A DNA stretch of 64,000 nucleotides from DASUBV01 sp963822485 (GCA_963822485.1 CAWGHW010000005.1:1-64000), one strand, 5' to 3'; positions 51,336 through 60,680 are shown, numbered from the stretch's first letter. The notes: generated by a model from the sequence alone, not told the origin. A program made the numbers and translations.

Positions 51336-51638
51336 ATGAGCGTACTGATCGTCACGAAGGTCCAGGGCGACACGGCCAAGTTCAGCCAGGCCCTCAAGGA
51401 CCGGGCGAGCGAGTTCACCCAGATCGCTGACCGGGCTCGATCGGTCGGCGCGATCCATCACCAGTTCGGCGTCGGGGACGGTTACGTCATGATCGTGGAC
51501 GAGTGGGAGACGGCCGACGACTTTCAGAAATTCTTCACCGACCCCGACCTGCAGGCCTTCGTCGCGTCGGTGGGCGGCGCGGCCGGGCCGCCGGAGGTGA
51601 CCGTCTCCACCGCCATGCAGACACCTGACCGGTTCTGA
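51336..51638 (+). CDS. dimeric alpha/beta-barrel (ABM-like) protein
   Basis: This 100-aa protein has the ferredoxin-like ABM fold pattern: MSVLIVTKVQGDTAKFSQAL, GAIHHQFGVGDGYVMIVDEW and DDFQKFFTDPDLQAFVASVG. The start at 51336 has GAGGGGGG upstream; the frame upstream lacks signals. Such proteins are small monooxygenases or binding proteins. It follows the DinB-domain gene by 106 bp. Confidence 0.85.
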   Translation: MSVLIVTKVQGDTAKFSQALKDRASEFTQIADRARSVGAIHHQFGVGDGYVMIVDEWETADDFQKFFTDPDLQAFVASVGGAAGPPEVTVSTAMQTPDRF

Positions 51639-51793
51639 GGCTAGTCCCTGGTCATACGCACAGTCGAGATATAACTACTTAGAGTAGTCGCGCTGCGGCC
51701 TGCCACACGGGGCTGCCGGGTGACCGCGGCCGGGGCCGCGATCGTGGCCCTGGCCGTGGCCCTAGCGGGCGTCACCGGGGTCGGCTGCGGTGC

Positions 51794-52273
51794 TCATCTC
51801 GCTGCGGGGGTGACCACGGGGACGACGGGCTGGCCGCGGATGTGCTCGTAGACCACGCTGGTGCGCACGTCGGCGACCTCGGGCCGCTGGGTGAGCCGGT
51901 CGATGACGAAGGCATACAGGCCCTGGTTGTCGGCCACCGCGACGTGGATGAGGAAGTCCTCGTGGCCGGAGACCACGAACAGGCCGATGGTCTCGGGCAG
52001 CGCGATCACCCAGTCCCGGAAGGCCTCGATGACCGTGCGGGACGGCGGCCGGATGCGCACCGCGATCAGGGCCTGCACCGGCCGGCCGATTTGAGCCAGG
52101 TCCACGTCGAGCAGCGCGCCCCGGATGACGCCGCGCTGGCGCAGGCTCCGGGTCCGGTCCAGCGCGGTGGTGGGCGAGACGCCGACGGCAGCGGCGATGT
52201 CGCGGTTGGTCCGCCGTGCGTCGGCCTGCATCTCCCGCAGGATGGCCGTATCAAGTTCGTCCAGTCGGGCCAT
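51794..52273 (-). CDS. Lrp/AsnC-family regulator
   Basis: This 159-aa regulator has the helix-turn-helix (ELDTAILREMQADARRTNRD, VGVSPTTALDRTRSLRQRGV) and the RAM ligand-binding domain (about 75-145, FRDWVIALPETIGLFVVSGH). The ATG has AAGGAGAG upstream. It is divergent from a DUF2000 gene and two TCGTACGA sites lie between them, so it probably controls both. Confidence 0.93.
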   Translation of the reverse strand: MARLDELDTAILREMQADARRTNRDIAAAVGVSPTTALDRTRSLRQRGVIRGALLDVDLAQIGRPVQALIAVRIRPPSRTVIEAFRDWVIALPETIGLFVVSGHEDFLIHVAVADNQGLYAFVIDRLTQRPEVADVRTSVVYEHIRGQPVVPVVTPAAR

Positions 52274-52285
52274 ATCGGTCTCTCC

Positions 52286-52295
52286 TTCGTACGAA
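52286..52295. promoter_or_regulatory. TTCGTACGAA palindrome, candidate Lrp operator 1
   Basis: A perfect 10-bp palindrome 13 bp upstream of the lrp start, overlapping its Shine-Dalgarno region. The core TCGTACGA recurs at 52349. Confidence 0.6.
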
Positions 52296-52348
52296 GTACG
52301 GGTCAGTTGCAGCTGATCCGCAGGACTTCCTAGCATCCTGATGAAACA

Positions 52349-52356
52349 TCGTACGA
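52349..52356. promoter_or_regulatory. TCGTACGA palindrome, candidate Lrp operator 2
   Basis: The second TCGTACGA lies 62 bp from the first (about six helical turns), 17 bp before the DUF2000 start. Paired sites on one DNA face suit an Lrp octamer or looped dimer. Confidence 0.6.
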
Positions 52357-52372
52357 AGGGAAGCAATCGCCG

Positions 52373-52855
52373 ATGACCGTCGTCACTGAGTCGCCTCGGC
52401 TCGGGTACGCCCCCGAGGAGATCATCACCAGCGAGCCCACCCGCTCGGCCAAGTACAAGTGGGTGATCGTCGTGGACAACACCCGGCCCGCCGGGCTCAT
52501 GGTCAACGCCGCCGCCTGCGTGGCGGCCAGCACCGGCGCGCTCGTCGATGGCCTGATTGCCCGCAGTGGCCCGGACGCCTCGGGCTACGCCCATCCCGGC
52601 CTGCCCTGGTCGGGCTGTACGGTGCTGGGCGGCACCGCCGACCAGGTGGCCGCGGTCCGCGCGCAGGCGGCCGCGGCCGACGGCGTCCTGGTCGTGGACA
52701 TGCCGGCCGTCGCGCAGTCGCACCGGGTGTACGACGACTACCTGGCCGAGCTGGCCCGCACCGATCCCGCCGACCTGGCTCCCTGCGCGTTCAGCGTGAT
52801 CGGCCCTCGCAACCGGGTGGACAAGATGGTCCGCAAGCTCACTTTGCTGCCCTGA
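52373..52855 (+). CDS. DUF2000 protein
   Basis: This 160-aa protein of the DUF2000 family (peptidyl-tRNA hydrolase II-like fold) has KYKWVIVVDNTRPAGLMVNA at the start and the closing FSVIGPRNRVDKMVRKLTLLP. Function is unknown. It is divergent from an Lrp gene, a frequent layout for an Lrp target. No clear Shine-Dalgarno other than GAAGGGAAG is seen. Confidence 0.88.
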   Translation: MTVVTESPRLGYAPEEIITSEPTRSAKYKWVIVVDNTRPAGLMVNAAACVAASTGALVDGLIARSGPDASGYAHPGLPWSGCTVLGGTADQVAAVRAQAAAADGVLVVDMPAVAQSHRVYDDYLAELARTDPADLAPCAFSVIGPRNRVDKMVRKLTLLP

Positions 52856-52870
52856 GCCGGAACCAGTCCG

Positions 52871-53656
52871 CTAACCCGGCGGCGTGCGCTGGGCGATGAC
52901 GTGCAGCAGGGCGGCCACCGAGCGGTACGGGTCGCTGCGCCCGGCCTGCTCCTCGCAGGTCAGCAGCTGCTCCAGCGCCCCGGCCTCCGGCACCGGCGCG
53001 TCGTCCGCGGCCTGGTCGGCGAAGACGCGCACGCCGTACCAGCGCCGCACGATCAGGTGACAGGCCCGCAGCTGGGCGGTCAGCTCGGCCCGCCGGTCGG
53101 CGCGGGCCTGGACGCCGATCCGGTTCTGGTAGGTGACTGCGCCGAAGGCGTCGGTAGCCGCCGCCCAGTCGCCGCGCAGCCCCGGCCGCATGGCCAGCGC
53201 GTCGCCGTTGCGGACCAGGAGCGAGACCAGGCCGCCCGGCGCGGTCACCGTGGCCAGGGCGGCCAGCAGCGGCGCCGGGTCCTGGAAGTACATGAGTACG
53301 CCGTGGCAGAGCACCACGTCGAACTGCCCGGCCTCGAACTCGGCCGCCACGGCCAGGGCGTCGCCGTGCACCAGCCGGACCCGGTCCCGGAGCGCGGGCG
53401 GCTCCGCGCTCAGAGACCGGTCCAGGTCGGCCAGCAGTTCCGCCGAGCTATCCAGGCCGGTGAGGTCATGGCCGCGCCGGGCCAGCTCGAGCAGCTGCGT
53501 GCCCTGACCGCAGCCAACGTCCAGGATCCGCCGCCGCGGCCGGTCCGGGACCTGCTCGGCCAGCTGCCGCGATACCAGTTCCTGGCGGACGACCTGGCGC
53601 AGCGTCCCCAGGCGCGCGCGCCACTTCTCCTCGCCGGCGGCGAACGTCGTGCTCAA
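52871..53656 (-). CDS. SAM-dependent methyltransferase (CmoM/SmtA-like)
   Basis: This 261-aa class I methyltransferase has motif I ILDVGCGQGTQLLELARRG, the acidic post-I LTGLDSS, and FDVVLCHGVLMYFQDPAPLL. The N-terminal EKWRARLGTLRQVVRQELV and the general layout resemble CmoM, which methylates the wobble uridine of tRNA; that assignment is tentative. It is convergent with DUF2000 and lies 56 bp downstream of the lipase gene on the same strand. Confidence 0.88.
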   Translation of the reverse strand: MSTTFAAGEEKWRARLGTLRQVVRQELVSRQLAEQVPDRPRRRILDVGCGQGTQLLELARRGHDLTGLDSSAELLADLDRSLSAEPPALRDRVRLVHGDALAVAAEFEAGQFDVVLCHGVLMYFQDPAPLLAALATVTAPGGLVSLLVRNGDALAMRPGLRGDWAAATDAFGAVTYQNRIGVQARADRRAELTAQLRACHLIVRRWYGVRVFADQAADDAPVPEAGALEQLLTCEEQAGRSDPYRSVAALLHVIAQRTPPG

Positions 53657-53712
53657 ACAGCTCCTTCCGCGGTTCCCCGCCCGATTCGAACTTACTTCCC
53701 GCCCTCATTCGT

Positions 53713-54660
53713 TCAAACGTTGCCGAAGATAGGGCCGACGGCGGCGCAGGAGGGCTGGAAGCCGGGATTGTCCGGGCCCAGGGCGTTGATCATGTCCTGG
53801 AGCGCGTTGGAGTCGTAGGAGATCGAGATGTGGTCGCTGGCGTCCTGCGGGCACTGGTTCTGCAGGGTGATGTTCTGCACGTTCGCGGCCGCCGGCAAGA
53901 ACGCGTTGGTGTAGGGGGTGACTACCTCGTCGTCGGTGGTCTCGATCACCACGTACTTCACGCCGGGGGCGGTCGGCGCCTGATTCAGCCCGGCCAGGAA
54001 TGACGACCCCTGAAGCTGCTGAACGCAGGCCGCGCAGGAGATGGACAGCAGCGCCGTGGTCGCCCCGGCCAGCCCGAGCTGCGTGATCAGGCCCTGGAGG
54101 CCGTCCAGCGTGGTGCCGTAGTTGGACGGCGCGAGGCCGACCAGCATGTTGACCTTGGCCGCGCCCCCCAGGTCGTTGATGTAGTAGCGCGGCATCATGC
54201 CGCCCTGCGACCAGCCGACCAGGTCGACCTTGCTGGCCCCGGTCTCGGCCAGCACGCGCTTTACCTCGGTGGCCAGCTCCCCGGCCGAGGTGGGAATGTC
54301 GCCCATCGCGTAGAACCCGGACAGCGGGATTGTCTGGCCGTAGTTAAAGGCATAGACGCAGTATCCGTTGTTCACCAGGTCCGGGGAGATCGCCTCGAAG
54401 CTGTTGTACATGCTGGCAAAGGTGCCTTCCACCAGCACGACCGGATAGGGATGGGCCGCCGATGGATGGCACGGCACATTCGCGCCGAGCGGCGAGGCCT
54501 GATAGAACAGCGGATTAGTGGAGTTCAGGAACGCGACCGCCTCATTGCCGAGCGGCAGCGTCGCGGCCTGTGCCGGAACCACACCAGCGGTCAGGACAAC
54601 GGCCGCGCTGGCGGCCAGGGCGGACAGAGCTAATAGACCACGCCGACGCCGGTACCTCAT
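53713..54660 (-). CDS. secreted lipase/esterase
   Basis: This 315-aa exported alpha/beta hydrolase has a signal peptide (1-33, ending VPAQA) and the nucleophile elbow GWSQGG in KVDLVGWSQGGMMPRYYIND, with PVVLVEGTFASMYNSFE carrying the oxyanion region. Catalytic Asp (TTDDEVVTP) and His (ASDHISISYD) can be seen. Cys pairs (CVYA, CAAC, CPQD, CAAVG) suggest disulfides. It resembles actinobacterial class 2 lipases. Confidence 0.92.
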   Translation of the reverse strand: MRYRRRRGLLALSALAASAAVVLTAGVVPAQAATLPLGNEAVAFLNSTNPLFYQASPLGANVPCHPSAAHPYPVVLVEGTFASMYNSFEAISPDLVNNGYCVYAFNYGQTIPLSGFYAMGDIPTSAGELATEVKRVLAETGASKVDLVGWSQGGMMPRYYINDLGGAAKVNMLVGLAPSNYGTTLDGLQGLITQLGLAGATTALLSISCAACVQQLQGSSFLAGLNQAPTAPGVKYVVIETTDDEVVTPYTNAFLPAAANVQNITLQNQCPQDASDHISISYDSNALQDMINALGPDNPGFQPSCAAVGPIFGNV

Positions 54661-54862
54661 TCTCCCTCTCCCTTTCTGAATCAGGGCATGCTAACGCCCA
54701 ATGCCGTGAGGGAATGAGCGATGTTACCGACGAGTATCAGACGCGGATCATTTAGTGTCAATAGGTCGGCTGGCCGGCCCCAGCGGCCAGCAGCGGGCAG
54801 CCGACGGGCCGGAGGAAGCCGGGCGCCATTTGTTAGTGATCAGTCGCGGAGCGGCCCGGGAC

Positions 54863-55834
54863 CTACTCGGGGGCCTGGGCCAGGGTCAGGCCGAAGTCGT
54901 CGTCCGGGTCGGTCCAGAAGCGCAGCGTCTTCAGCCCGGCCGCGGCCAGCTCGGCCTCGATCCTCTCGCGGCGGAACTTGGCCGAGATCTCAGTGCGCAT
55001 CTGCTCGCCGGCCGCGAATGAGACGGTCAGGTCCAGGGCCTTGATGGTGACCTGCTGGTCGCGGGCCGAGCGCAGCCACATCTCGATCCACTCGCAGTCG
55101 GCGTTCCAGACCGCGACATGCTCGAACTGCTCGACCGCGAAGTCGGCGTCCAGCTCGCGGTTGATGACCCGCAGCACGTTGCGGTTGAACTCGGCCGTCA
55201 CCCCGGCGGCATCGTCGTAGGCGCGCAGCAGCCGACCGATGTCCTTCACCAGGTCGGTGCCCAGCAGGAAGGTGTCGCCCGGCCGCAGCGCGGCGCCGAC
55301 CTGGGCCAGGAACGTGGACCGCTCGGCGGGCTCCAGGTTGCCGATGGTGGAGCCGATGAACGCGATCGTGCGGCGGCCGGTGGCCGGGATCTCGCCCAGG
55401 TCGCGGGTGAAGTCACCCAGGAACGGCGCGACCCGCAGGCCGGGGTACTCGGCCGACAGCGCCTCGCTGGCCTCGGACAGCACGGCCGGGTCGACGTCGA
55501 AGGGCACGAACTCGCGCAGCGTGCCGCCGTCCAGCATGGCGCGCAGCAGCAGCCGGGTCTTGGCCGAGGTCCCGCTGCCCAGCTCGACCAGCGACTCGCA
55601 TTGAGACAGCGCGGCGATGTCGGCCGCGTGCCGCTCCAGGATCGCGGTCTCGGCCCGGGTCAGGTAGTACTCGGGCAGCCGGGTGATCTCGTCGAACAGC
55701 TCGCTGCCGCGGGCGTCGTAGAAGTACTTGGGCGGCAGGGTCTTGGGCCGGGCGGTCAGGCCGGCCCGCACGTCGGCGCGCAGGGCGTCGAGGTAGGCGG
55801 CGGGCTGGGTCTGGACGCGATTGTCCGCTGGCAT
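54863..55834 (-). CDS. egtD: histidine N-alpha-methyltransferase EgtD
   Basis: This 323-aa SAM-dependent enzyme trimethylates histidine to hercynine, the first step of ergothioneine synthesis. Seen are LPPKYFYDARGSELFDEITR, LVELGSGTSAKTRLLL, FIGSTIGNLEP and FEHVAVWNADCEWIEMWLRS, all typical of EgtD. The length is normal. It is last in the egtABCD order, three bases after egtC. Confidence 0.97.
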   Translation of the reverse strand: MPADNRVQTQPAAYLDALRADVRAGLTARPKTLPPKYFYDARGSELFDEITRLPEYYLTRAETAILERHAADIAALSQCESLVELGSGTSAKTRLLLRAMLDGGTLREFVPFDVDPAVLSEASEALSAEYPGLRVAPFLGDFTRDLGEIPATGRRTIAFIGSTIGNLEPAERSTFLAQVGAALRPGDTFLLGTDLVKDIGRLLRAYDDAAGVTAEFNRNVLRVINRELDADFAVEQFEHVAVWNADCEWIEMWLRSARDQQVTIKALDLTVSFAAGEQMRTEISAKFRRERIEAELAAAGLKTLRFWTDPDDDFGLTLAQAPE

Positions 55835-55837
55835 CAG

Positions 55838-56533
55838 TCAGTTCTCCAGATCGGTGAGGGTCACTGCGTCGGCGGTTGCGGAAACCAGATGGTGATCGGG
55901 GACGTCGGCCCAGCGCGGGTCGTCGTCGTAGGGCTCGCTCGCGACCACGACGCTGTCGTCGGTGCGCAGCACGCTGAGCGTGTCGTTCCACCGGGTGGCC
56001 AGGATGCGCTGGCCGTCGGTGAGCAGCAGGTTCAGCCGGGCGGCGGGGTCACGGTGGCCCAGTGCGGCGACGAACTCGCCGGCCCGCTCGGGGCCGGAGT
56101 CAAACAGGTGGGCGGCCAGCTGCGCGGAGTCGCACACCGACTCCGCTCTGGGATGCGGGCCGAGCAGGGCCCGGTCCACGGACCCGTTGTGGGACAGCAG
56201 CCAGCGCCCGGACTGGAACGGCGCGGCGGCGGTCTCGTCGGCCGGCATGCCCGCGGTGGCCGAGCGGACCGCGGCCAGCACGCAGCCGGCGGAGATCACC
56301 GGGGCCACCGAGGCGAACGACGGGTCGGCCCACAGCGGCCGGTTGGACCGCCAGCGGGCCGGCTCATCCGGGCGGGCGCCGGCGTAGAAGCCGACGCCCC
56401 AGCCGTCCGCGTTCATCAGGCCGTTGCGCTGCCGCCGGGGGGCGTAGGACTGCGTGAGCAGGCCGTGCTCCGGCGCGAGCAGCAGGTCACCGAGCGAGCG
56501 GGCCGGGCCCAGGTAGGCCAGGTGCCGGCACAC
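55838..56533 (-). CDS. egtC: gamma-glutamyl hercynylcysteine sulfoxide hydrolase EgtC
   Basis: This 231-aa class II glutamine-amidotransferase-like enzyme removes the gamma-glutamyl group from the sulfoxide intermediate. Cys2 is the nucleophile (MCRHLAYLGP), followed by NADGWGVGFYAG and FLLSHNGSVD-like sequence (WLLSHNGSVDRA). Its GTG starts directly after the egtB stop. A second Cys2 amidotransferase lies further upstream at 59874. Confidence 0.95.
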   Translation of the reverse strand: MCRHLAYLGPARSLGDLLLAPEHGLLTQSYAPRRQRNGLMNADGWGVGFYAGARPDEPARWRSNRPLWADPSFASVAPVISAGCVLAAVRSATAGMPADETAAAPFQSGRWLLSHNGSVDRALLGPHPRAESVCDSAQLAAHLFDSGPERAGEFVAALGHRDPAARLNLLLTDGQRILATRWNDTLSVLRTDDSVVVASEPYDDDPRWADVPDHHLVSATADAVTLTDLEN

Positions 56534-57802
56534 TCAGACGTCCCAGGCCAGCCGGACGCCGGTGAAGATCTGCCGCCTGATCGGGTGATCCCAGTTCCGG
56601 AAGGAAGGCCGGACGGCGGACGGGGCCACGGCCCACGATCCGCCGCGCAGCACCTTGTAGTCGGAGCCGAAGAACGGCTCGCTGTAGGCCCGGTAGATCA
56701 TCGGCGTGAAGCCCGGCCAGGGCCGGAAGTCCGACGAGGTCCACTCCCACACGTCGCCGATCAGCTGCTCGGCGCCGTAGGCCGACGCGCTGCCCGGGTA
56801 GGCGCCGACGGGGGCGGGGCGCAGGGCCGCGCCGCCCAGGTTGGCCAGCTCGGGGGTGGGCGCGAGCGAGCCCCACGGCCACGCCCGCCGGGCGTTGGCG
56901 GCCGGATCCCAGGCGCAGGCCTTCTCCCACTCGACCTCGGTGGGCAGCCGGGCGCCGCACCACCGGGCGAACGCCTCGGCCTCGTAGTAGCCGACGTGCT
57001 GCACCGGCTCGTCCGGCGGCACGTCCTCCTCGATCCCGAAGCGGCGGCGGGTGCCCTCGGCGGTCCAGAACTTAGGCCGCTCCAGGCCGGCCTCCATCCG
57101 GTGCGCCCAGCCTCGCTCGGACCACAGGTCCGGCCGCTGGTAGCCGCCGTCGGCGATGAACTCGCGCCACTGCCGGCTGGCTACCGGCACCCGCCCGATC
57201 CAGAACGGGGCCACGTCCACGACGTGCGCGGGCCGCTCGTTGTCGAGCGAGAACGGCTCGCTGGCCGCGTCCACGCCGAGCACGAACGGGCCGCCGGCCA
57301 CGAAGCAGCGCTCCTCGGCGATGGGCCGCCCCGGCGGCAGCGGGCGCGCGGCCAGCACCGGCGGGCCCTGCCGCAGCTGGAGGGTGGCGTACATGGTCTC
57401 GTCGTGCTGCTCCTCGTGCTGGACGACCATGCCCGCGGTGAACAGGTTCTCCACTGAATCCTCGGGAGTTCGCTCGATGAGGTCGAGCACCCGGCCGCGG
57501 ACCTCGTGGTCGTAGGCCCGGGCCTCGACGGGCGGCAGCAGCGGCAGCGCCGGGCGGTCGGCCCGGCGGTGCTTGAACGCGTCGTACAGCGAGTCCACGT
57601 CGGGCGGCAGCATGCCGGGCCGGGCCGGGTCGCCGGCGCGCAGCAGCCACAGCTCTTCCTGCTGCCCGATGTGGGCCAGGTCCCAGACCAGCGGGCTCAT
57701 CAGCGGGTCGTGCTGGGCCAGCAGGGCCGGCTCGTCCAGGTCGGTCAGCTCCAGGGTGCGAGCACGGGCCCGCTCCAGGTCGCGGACGACGTCGTCACGC
57801 AT
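56534..57802 (-). CDS. egtB: hercynine oxygenase EgtB
   Basis: This 422-aa non-heme iron sulfoxide synthase joins hercynine to gamma-glutamylcysteine with O2. The DinB-like N-terminal domain carries the iron ligands: a His in DLAHIGQQEELW and the HEEQHDE motif. The C-terminal FGE-sulfatase-like domain ends with GGSWAVAPSAVRPSFRNW and GVRLAWDV. The ATG at 57802 overlaps the egtA stop by eight bases; a longer frame upstream lacks support. Confidence 0.96.
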   Translation of the reverse strand: MRDDVVRDLERARARTLELTDLDEPALLAQHDPLMSPLVWDLAHIGQQEELWLLRAGDPARPGMLPPDVDSLYDAFKHRRADRPALPLLPPVEARAYDHEVRGRVLDLIERTPEDSVENLFTAGMVVQHEEQHDETMYATLQLRQGPPVLAARPLPPGRPIAEERCFVAGGPFVLGVDAASEPFSLDNERPAHVVDVAPFWIGRVPVASRQWREFIADGGYQRPDLWSERGWAHRMEAGLERPKFWTAEGTRRRFGIEEDVPPDEPVQHVGYYEAEAFARWCGARLPTEVEWEKACAWDPAANARRAWPWGSLAPTPELANLGGAALRPAPVGAYPGSASAYGAEQLIGDVWEWTSSDFRPWPGFTPMIYRAYSEPFFGSDYKVLRGGSWAVAPSAVRPSFRNWDHPIRRQIFTGVRLAWDV

Positions 57803-59096
57803 AAGCCAGCTCCTCGAATGCGGCTTGGGGTCCGATCTCGGTAATGCGCTCGGCCAGGAGGTCACCGGGACACCGGCCCGACTCGACCAGCTCGGCCAGG
57901 TCAGCCACGGCCGGCACGAGCTCCATCGGCACCCGGGAGGCGGCGATGTCCAGGCAGCGGCGGGCCGCGTCGGCCAGCGTGGCGTGGCCCAGGCCGTCGC
58001 GCGCGGCCTCGGTCCACAGCTCGGCGGTCCGCTCGGTGGCCTCGGTGGCCAGGTCGGCCGCCACGGGGTCGTCCATCAGCGTGGTGGCGACCGCGGCGAT
58101 GGCGGGCCACCAGCGGGAGTCCGTCATGTCCAGGTAGCGCAGCTCCAGGTAGCCCTTCAAGCGGACCGGCGGGAACAGCGTGGTCATGTGGACGTCGAGG
58201 TCGGCGGCGGTCGGGGCCCGCCCGCCCAGCCGGACCGTGCCGCGCACCCACTGCTTGAACGGGACGGACCCGCACACGGCCAGGGCGTCGTCCTCGCGCA
58301 CCTGGACGAACGACACCGGGGCGTCCAGCGCGTACCGGGCCCAGGCGGCGGCCGGGTCCAGGGTGTCGTCCAGGTCCAGGCTGGGCGCTACGCAGCCGGG
58401 CACCGGGCCGCAGGCCCGGTCGTCCAGCCCGGCCCAGGCCCGCTGCCGGGCCGACTTCCAGCCGGTGTCGCGCCCGTGCAGCCAGGGCGAGCTGGCTGAG
58501 ATGGCCAGCAGCGCCGGCCCCAGCCGGTGTGCCCTGGCCACCCGCTCAGGCCAGCCGCACCGCGGCCCGGCCTGGAGGTTGACCTGGATGGCCGCGGTGG
58601 AGTTCATCATCACCGCCCCCGACGCGGCCCGGCCGGTCGCGGCGAAGTGCCGCTCCATGGCCTGGTAGCGCGGCCTCGGGTTGACCCGGCGGGACGGGCG
58701 CAGCGGATCGGCCCCGGCCGGGACCACGCCCAGGCGCAGTGCGGCCAGCGCCTGCCGGGCCCGCTCGCCGTCCTCGCGCAACTCGGTGACGGTGGTCGTG
58801 ATGTCGGCCGCGGGGCGACCCGACAGCTCCAGCTGGGCGCCCGGCTCCAGGGTGACGGCGCTGGTCCCGGTGGCCGCCCGGACCACGTCCAGCATGGGAT
58901 CGACCCGATCCCAGGGCACGCGCTCGGCCACCGAGTTCAGGTCGACCAGGTGGGTCTCGATCTCCAGCCCCACCGAGCCGATCACGGAGTCGGTGAGCGC
59001 GGCCTCGTACGAGCGGGCGTAGGCCGCGTCGACGGTCAGGGGCTCAGCCAGATCGAGGGCTTCGAGGGCATGGGCAAAAGCGCGCGGGACGGTCAT
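57795..59096 (-). CDS. egtA: glutamate-cysteine ligase EgtA
   Basis: This 433-aa ATP-dependent ligase makes gamma-glutamylcysteine, the thiol donor for EgtB. Seen are SVGLEIETHLVDL, TLEPGAQLELSGRP, MMNSTAAIQVNLQAG and RGTVRLGGRAPTAADLDVHM, as in actinobacterial GshA/EgtA. It is first in the egt order and overlaps egtB. The promoter should lie in the 220 bp upstream, before the NUDIX gene. Confidence 0.96.
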   Translation of the reverse strand: MTVPRAFAHALEALDLAEPLTVDAAYARSYEAALTDSVIGSVGLEIETHLVDLNSVAERVPWDRVDPMLDVVRAATGTSAVTLEPGAQLELSGRPAADITTTVTELREDGERARQALAALRLGVVPAGADPLRPSRRVNPRPRYQAMERHFAATGRAASGAVMMNSTAAIQVNLQAGPRCGWPERVARAHRLGPALLAISASSPWLHGRDTGWKSARQRAWAGLDDRACGPVPGCVAPSLDLDDTLDPAAAWARYALDAPVSFVQVREDDALAVCGSVPFKQWVRGTVRLGGRAPTAADLDVHMTTLFPPVRLKGYLELRYLDMTDSRWWPAIAAVATTLMDDPVAADLATEATERTAELWTEAARDGLGHATLADAARRCLDIAASRVPMELVPAVADLAELVESGRCPGDLLAERITEIGPQAAFEELAYA

Positions 59097-59316
59097 GACG
59101 ACCCCCTCCAGGTCCGGGCCGGCGGACTAACGCTGTCCACCGCGGGTCGGTGCGGGGGCGGCCAGGCTGCAGCCGTCCTCTTGGCGGCCACCCGGCGAGC
59201 CGGGGGGCCACGCTCGTAATTTTACAACGTCGGGTATGACAGTTTCGGTACCGGTGGCCGCCGGGGGATCGCCGCGGGCCTGGTCTGGCCGCGAGGCCGG
59301 CAAGACCGCCGGCCTG

Positions 59317-59793
59317 TTATCCGTGCAGGTAGGCGGGGCCGTTCGCGGTGCGGGCGGCGACCGCGGCGGGGATGCGCGCGGCAATTTCGGGCCGCAGGTA
59401 TTTGGCGGATTCCTGCGGGTCGATGAACGCGAAGTCGTCTAGTTCGTCGTACTGGAGCCGGATCCCGTCCGGGCCGGCCACCGTGCCGCCGTCGAAGATG
59501 AACGCGATGTTCGGGTCGGTCCGCTCGCCCTCGGGCGGCAGCCAGTGCACCACGAGCAGGCGGGCGGGGATGATGGCCAGGCCCACCTCCTCGAGGACCT
59601 CACGGGCGCAGGCGACGTGCGGCGCCTCGCCGTGCTCGCACACGCCGCCGGGCAGGCTCCAGCCCGGCCGGTAGTTGGGCTTGACCATCAGCGCCCGGCC
59701 AGCGGGGTCGGTGATCAGCGCGCCGGCCGAGGCGACAACGCGTGCGAGCTGGGCAAACCAGGCCGCCGGGTCCAGGAAGCCTGGCTCCGTCAT
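59317..59793 (-). CDS. NUDIX hydrolase
   Basis: This 158-aa pyrophosphohydrolase has an intact Nudix box, GVCEHGEAPHVACAREVLEEVGL, with the Gx5Ex7REVxEExGU pattern. N-terminal SLPGGV and C-terminal ELDDFAFIDPQESAKYLRPE are typical. The frame upstream is open for 450 bp more but only by composition; ATG 59793 is the supported start. It is co-oriented with and 80 bp from the amidotransferase gene. Confidence 0.92.
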   Translation of the reverse strand: MTEPGFLDPAAWFAQLARVVASAGALITDPAGRALMVKPNYRPGWSLPGGVCEHGEAPHVACAREVLEEVGLAIIPARLLVVHWLPPEGERTDPNIAFIFDGGTVAGPDGIRLQYDELDDFAFIDPQESAKYLRPEIAARIPAAVAARTANGPAYLHG

Positions 59794-59873
59794 CACGCTC
59801 CCCCTGTCGCTGCCCTGTCGCTGCCCGCCGGTTGGGGGCGCCTGCGGCCGCGCCCGAGCACACCCGCCATACC

Positions 59874-60665
59874 CTAGCCGGGGGGCGCCAGCGGAAGCAC
59901 GGACGTGTGCAGCGTGGCCCGGTCGGTAACCAGGACATGGCGGCGGGGCAGCGGCGTCCAGCCCGGCATCGGCCAGCCCGAGCTGCCCACCACCACCGAG
60001 TCCGCGGTGGCCCGGTAGGCCAGGTCGAAGTAGCAGGCGATGTCGTCCGGCCGGTCGGCGTAGCCGCGGGCCCGAAGCTGCGGCGCGGGCACCTTGGCCG
60101 GGTCGTGCCAGGAGATGGCGTAGAGCTTGTCCGGAGCCAGCAGGATCGCGTTCAGGCTGTTCGGCGCGTACCGCTCCTCGATGTCCGCCGTGGTGTCGGC
60201 GATGGCCGCCACCATGTCGCCGTCCCGCGCCCCGAGCCGCCACATCAGGTGCAGGAAGTAGCGCTCGCTGTCGGTGGTGCCGGTCAGCTGCCGCTCCCAG
60301 TCCGCGGGCAGCAGCTCGCCGAGCCGGTCCTGCGGGTGGATGGCCCCGTTATGGGCCAGCACGTACGGTCCGTACCGGAATGGGTGCGAGTTGCGGTCAT
60401 TGACGCCCAGGCCGGGCGTGGCCCAGCGCAGGTGCAGCAGGCCGAGGTCGCCGAGCGGCTGCCAGGCCAGCTTGTCGTACTCAGGCTCGCCGTCGGCCCG
60501 GCCCGGCGACTTGCGGATTACCGGCTCGTCCCCGGAGTACCAGGCCATCCCCCAGCCGTCGCTGTGCAGCGACGACAGCGCGGTGAACTCGCTGAAAGCC
60601 TGACCGCCCATCAGGTCCGCGAGCGACGCAGGCTCGCGGGAGCAGTAGCCGAGCAGACGGCACAC
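59874..60665 (-). CDS. class II glutamine amidotransferase (EgtC/YafJ-like paralogue)
   Basis: This 263-aa Ntn-hydrolase has Cys2 (MCRLLGYCSREP), SLHSDGWGMAWYSG, LLHLRWATPGLGVNDRNSHP and YVLAHNGAIHP, all typical of the class II amidotransferase fold. It is clearly distinct from EgtC at 55838 but of the same superfamily. The substrate is unknown; a gamma-glutamyl compound is plausible. It follows the SDR gene by 15 bp and belongs with the upstream aminotransferase-cupin-SDR set. Confidence 0.93.
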   Translation of the reverse strand: MCRLLGYCSREPASLADLMGGQAFSEFTALSSLHSDGWGMAWYSGDEPVIRKSPGRADGEPEYDKLAWQPLGDLGLLHLRWATPGLGVNDRNSHPFRYGPYVLAHNGAIHPQDRLGELLPADWERQLTGTTDSERYFLHLMWRLGARDGDMVAAIADTTADIEERYAPNSLNAILLAPDKLYAISWHDPAKVPAPQLRARGYADRPDDIACYFDLAYRATADSVVVGSSGWPMPGWTPLPRRHVLVTDRATLHTSVLPLAPPG

Positions 60666-60680
60666 GGTCTCTGGTCCTCT

